Source: Alicyclobacillus tolerans (GTDB taxonomy: Bacteria > Bacillota > Bacilli > Alicyclobacillales > Alicyclobacillaceae). Taken from it: 64,000 bases of DNA. Position 1 is the stretch's first letter. Each line of letters opens with the position of its first letter. Made by a program: the position numbers and the translations under genes. A model generated the notes under the pieces. It saw nothing but the letters and a program-made list of their open reading frames with translations, had not been told where the DNA came from and did no database searches. The stretch lies in assembly GCF_900142255.1 (NCBI RefSeq), contig NZ_FRAF01000018.1:1-64000 (forward strand), written 5' to 3'. Of this stretch, positions 63,395-64,000 are shown one piece after another.

Positions 63395-64000
63395 TGGGCG
63401 AGGAAATCATAGTAAATACCGAAGAGGCAAAAAATACCCTGATTCACTTTTGGGAAACAATTCAGCAGAAAGATTTAGACTCCAATTTTGATGAGGAATT
63501 CTCATCTGCAATATCGAGTCTTCTGAGAAGTAACACACGAAGTTATAGATACGTTTTACCAACACAGCTCTTGGCGAAAGTTGTAAATCCAAAAGTAAAC
63601 GCAACCTGTCTTCAGAAAAGAAGTGCAGTAGTTGGTCATTTTGATGCCCGCACGCTTTGCCATAAGGTGGTTGTTCCCTTTGAGAGAGAACAAGGCAAGC
63701 CGCTAGGGGGATCTCCAGAACCGTATGTGAATAATCCACTCAGAGTTCCCGAAGTCAGTTCTGAGCATCGGAATGCACAAAAAGACAAGGACGGATGGGA
63801 TCAGCTCTGCGCAGTCCTCAATGAAGTGCAAAAACGCGGAGATAAAGCATTTTCCGAACGTATATTCCTACAAGTCTTGTTGGAAATCAGAAAGATTCAG
63901 AACGAACAAACCGTTACATATTCAATGCCGCAACGTATCAGTCTAGAACATTCTATGGCAATGTTCCAGGAATTCTTAAAGCCAAAAACGGGTGGAGGTA
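63394..64000 (+). CDS. Probable type II restriction endonuclease (SacI-family-like), partial
   Basis: Open from ATG 63394 to the window end (202 codons, no stop), overlapping the methyltransferase stop by one base. The stretch AVVGHFDARTLCHKVVVPFE followed by GGSPEPYVNNPLRVP resembles the conserved centre of SacI-family restriction enzymes as I remember them. The N-terminal region is helical and acidic. Position directly behind a methyltransferase gene supports a restriction role. The family call is from memory and the C-terminal half is missing, so catalytic residues cannot be checked. Confidence 0.6.
   Translation, partial: MGEEIIVNTEEAKNTLIHFWETIQQKDLDSNFDEEFSSAISSLLRSNTRSYRYVLPTQLLAKVVNPKVNATCLQKRSAVVGHFDARTLCHKVVVPFEREQGKPLGGSPEPYVNNPLRVPEVSSEHRNAQKDKDGWDQLCAVLNEVQKRGDKAFSERIFLQVLLEIRKIQNEQTVTYSMPQRISLEHSMAMFQEFLKPKTGGG

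Noticed and set aside
1-64000. CRISPR arrays, rRNA genes, replication origin
   Set aside because: No regularly spaced repeats, no rRNA sequence and no DnaA-box cluster were seen.

Overview
The window looks like chromosomal DNA of a Bacillota (Firmicutes) bacterium, most likely a relative of Alicyclobacillus (class Bacilli). Three things point that way: strong purine-rich ribosome binding sites with frequent GTG and TTG starts, a tRNA-type and T-box-type regulatory style, and gene neighbourhoods such as icd-mdh-polA-mutM-coaE, accD-accA/pyk and a ytoI-like gene next to dnaE. The genus-level guess is inference; no rRNA is present to settle it. Most of the window is ordinary housekeeping DNA. 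The two ends and a few isolated spots carry accessory material.

Left part (1-16.8 kb): a threonine/serine/asparagine-rich lipoprotein, its terminator, and directly behind it the 5' part of a group IIC intron with no reverse transcriptase. Then an MFS transporter overlapping a small membrane protein, a GNAT acetyltransferase, a metallo-beta-lactamase-fold hydrolase and two convergent aldo/keto reductases. Next comes a two-gene unit: a stand-alone cobalamin-binding protein with the CarH-type W-x9-EH signature, followed 6 bases later by a PAS-like/degenerate HATPase protein. An alpha-galactosidase operon follows (lacI, permease, sugar-binding lipoprotein, permease, GH36 enzyme), with a consensus promoter bracketed by two palindromic operator candidates.

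Middle part (15.8-50 kb): a cation efflux protein, rpoN, a transglycosylase-like protein without signal peptide, tRNA-Leu(GAG), then slt-coaE-mutM-polA, mdh and icd, trpS, a beta-hydroxyacid dehydrogenase, an HNH protein, folD under a ZTP (pfl) riboswitch, pyk, accA-accD, pgpA-like, dnaE and a DRTGG/CBS regulator. A YitT membrane protein and a PQQ-type beta-propeller lipoprotein come before cysK. A compact redox cluster follows: PerR-like regulator, 2-Cys peroxiredoxin, TlpA-like protein, thioredoxin and Tpx. An M20 amidohydrolase, argR and signal peptidase I close this part.

Right part (50-64 kb): small membrane proteins, a DUF3243 protein, a UPF0173 hydrolase, an XRE regulator, and a probable nucleotide-sugar dehydrogenase/glycosyltransferase/queC transcription unit. 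Then ileS (long type 2 form) behind a complete T-box leader, a sugar-phosphate isomerase-like protein and an M29 aminopeptidase. The window ends in a foreign block: an MFS gene that has lost its N-terminal half abuts a Dam-type adenine methyltransferase and a partial, probably SacI-like, restriction endonuclease that runs off the end.

The best candidates for new biology are the cobalamin-sensor/pseudokinase pair (6.9-8.7 kb), the restriction-modification insertion at the right edge, and three small items: the intron relic at 1.1 kb, the mini inverted-repeat element at 48.6 kb and the 38-residue membrane protein with a hairpin leader at 50.0 kb.
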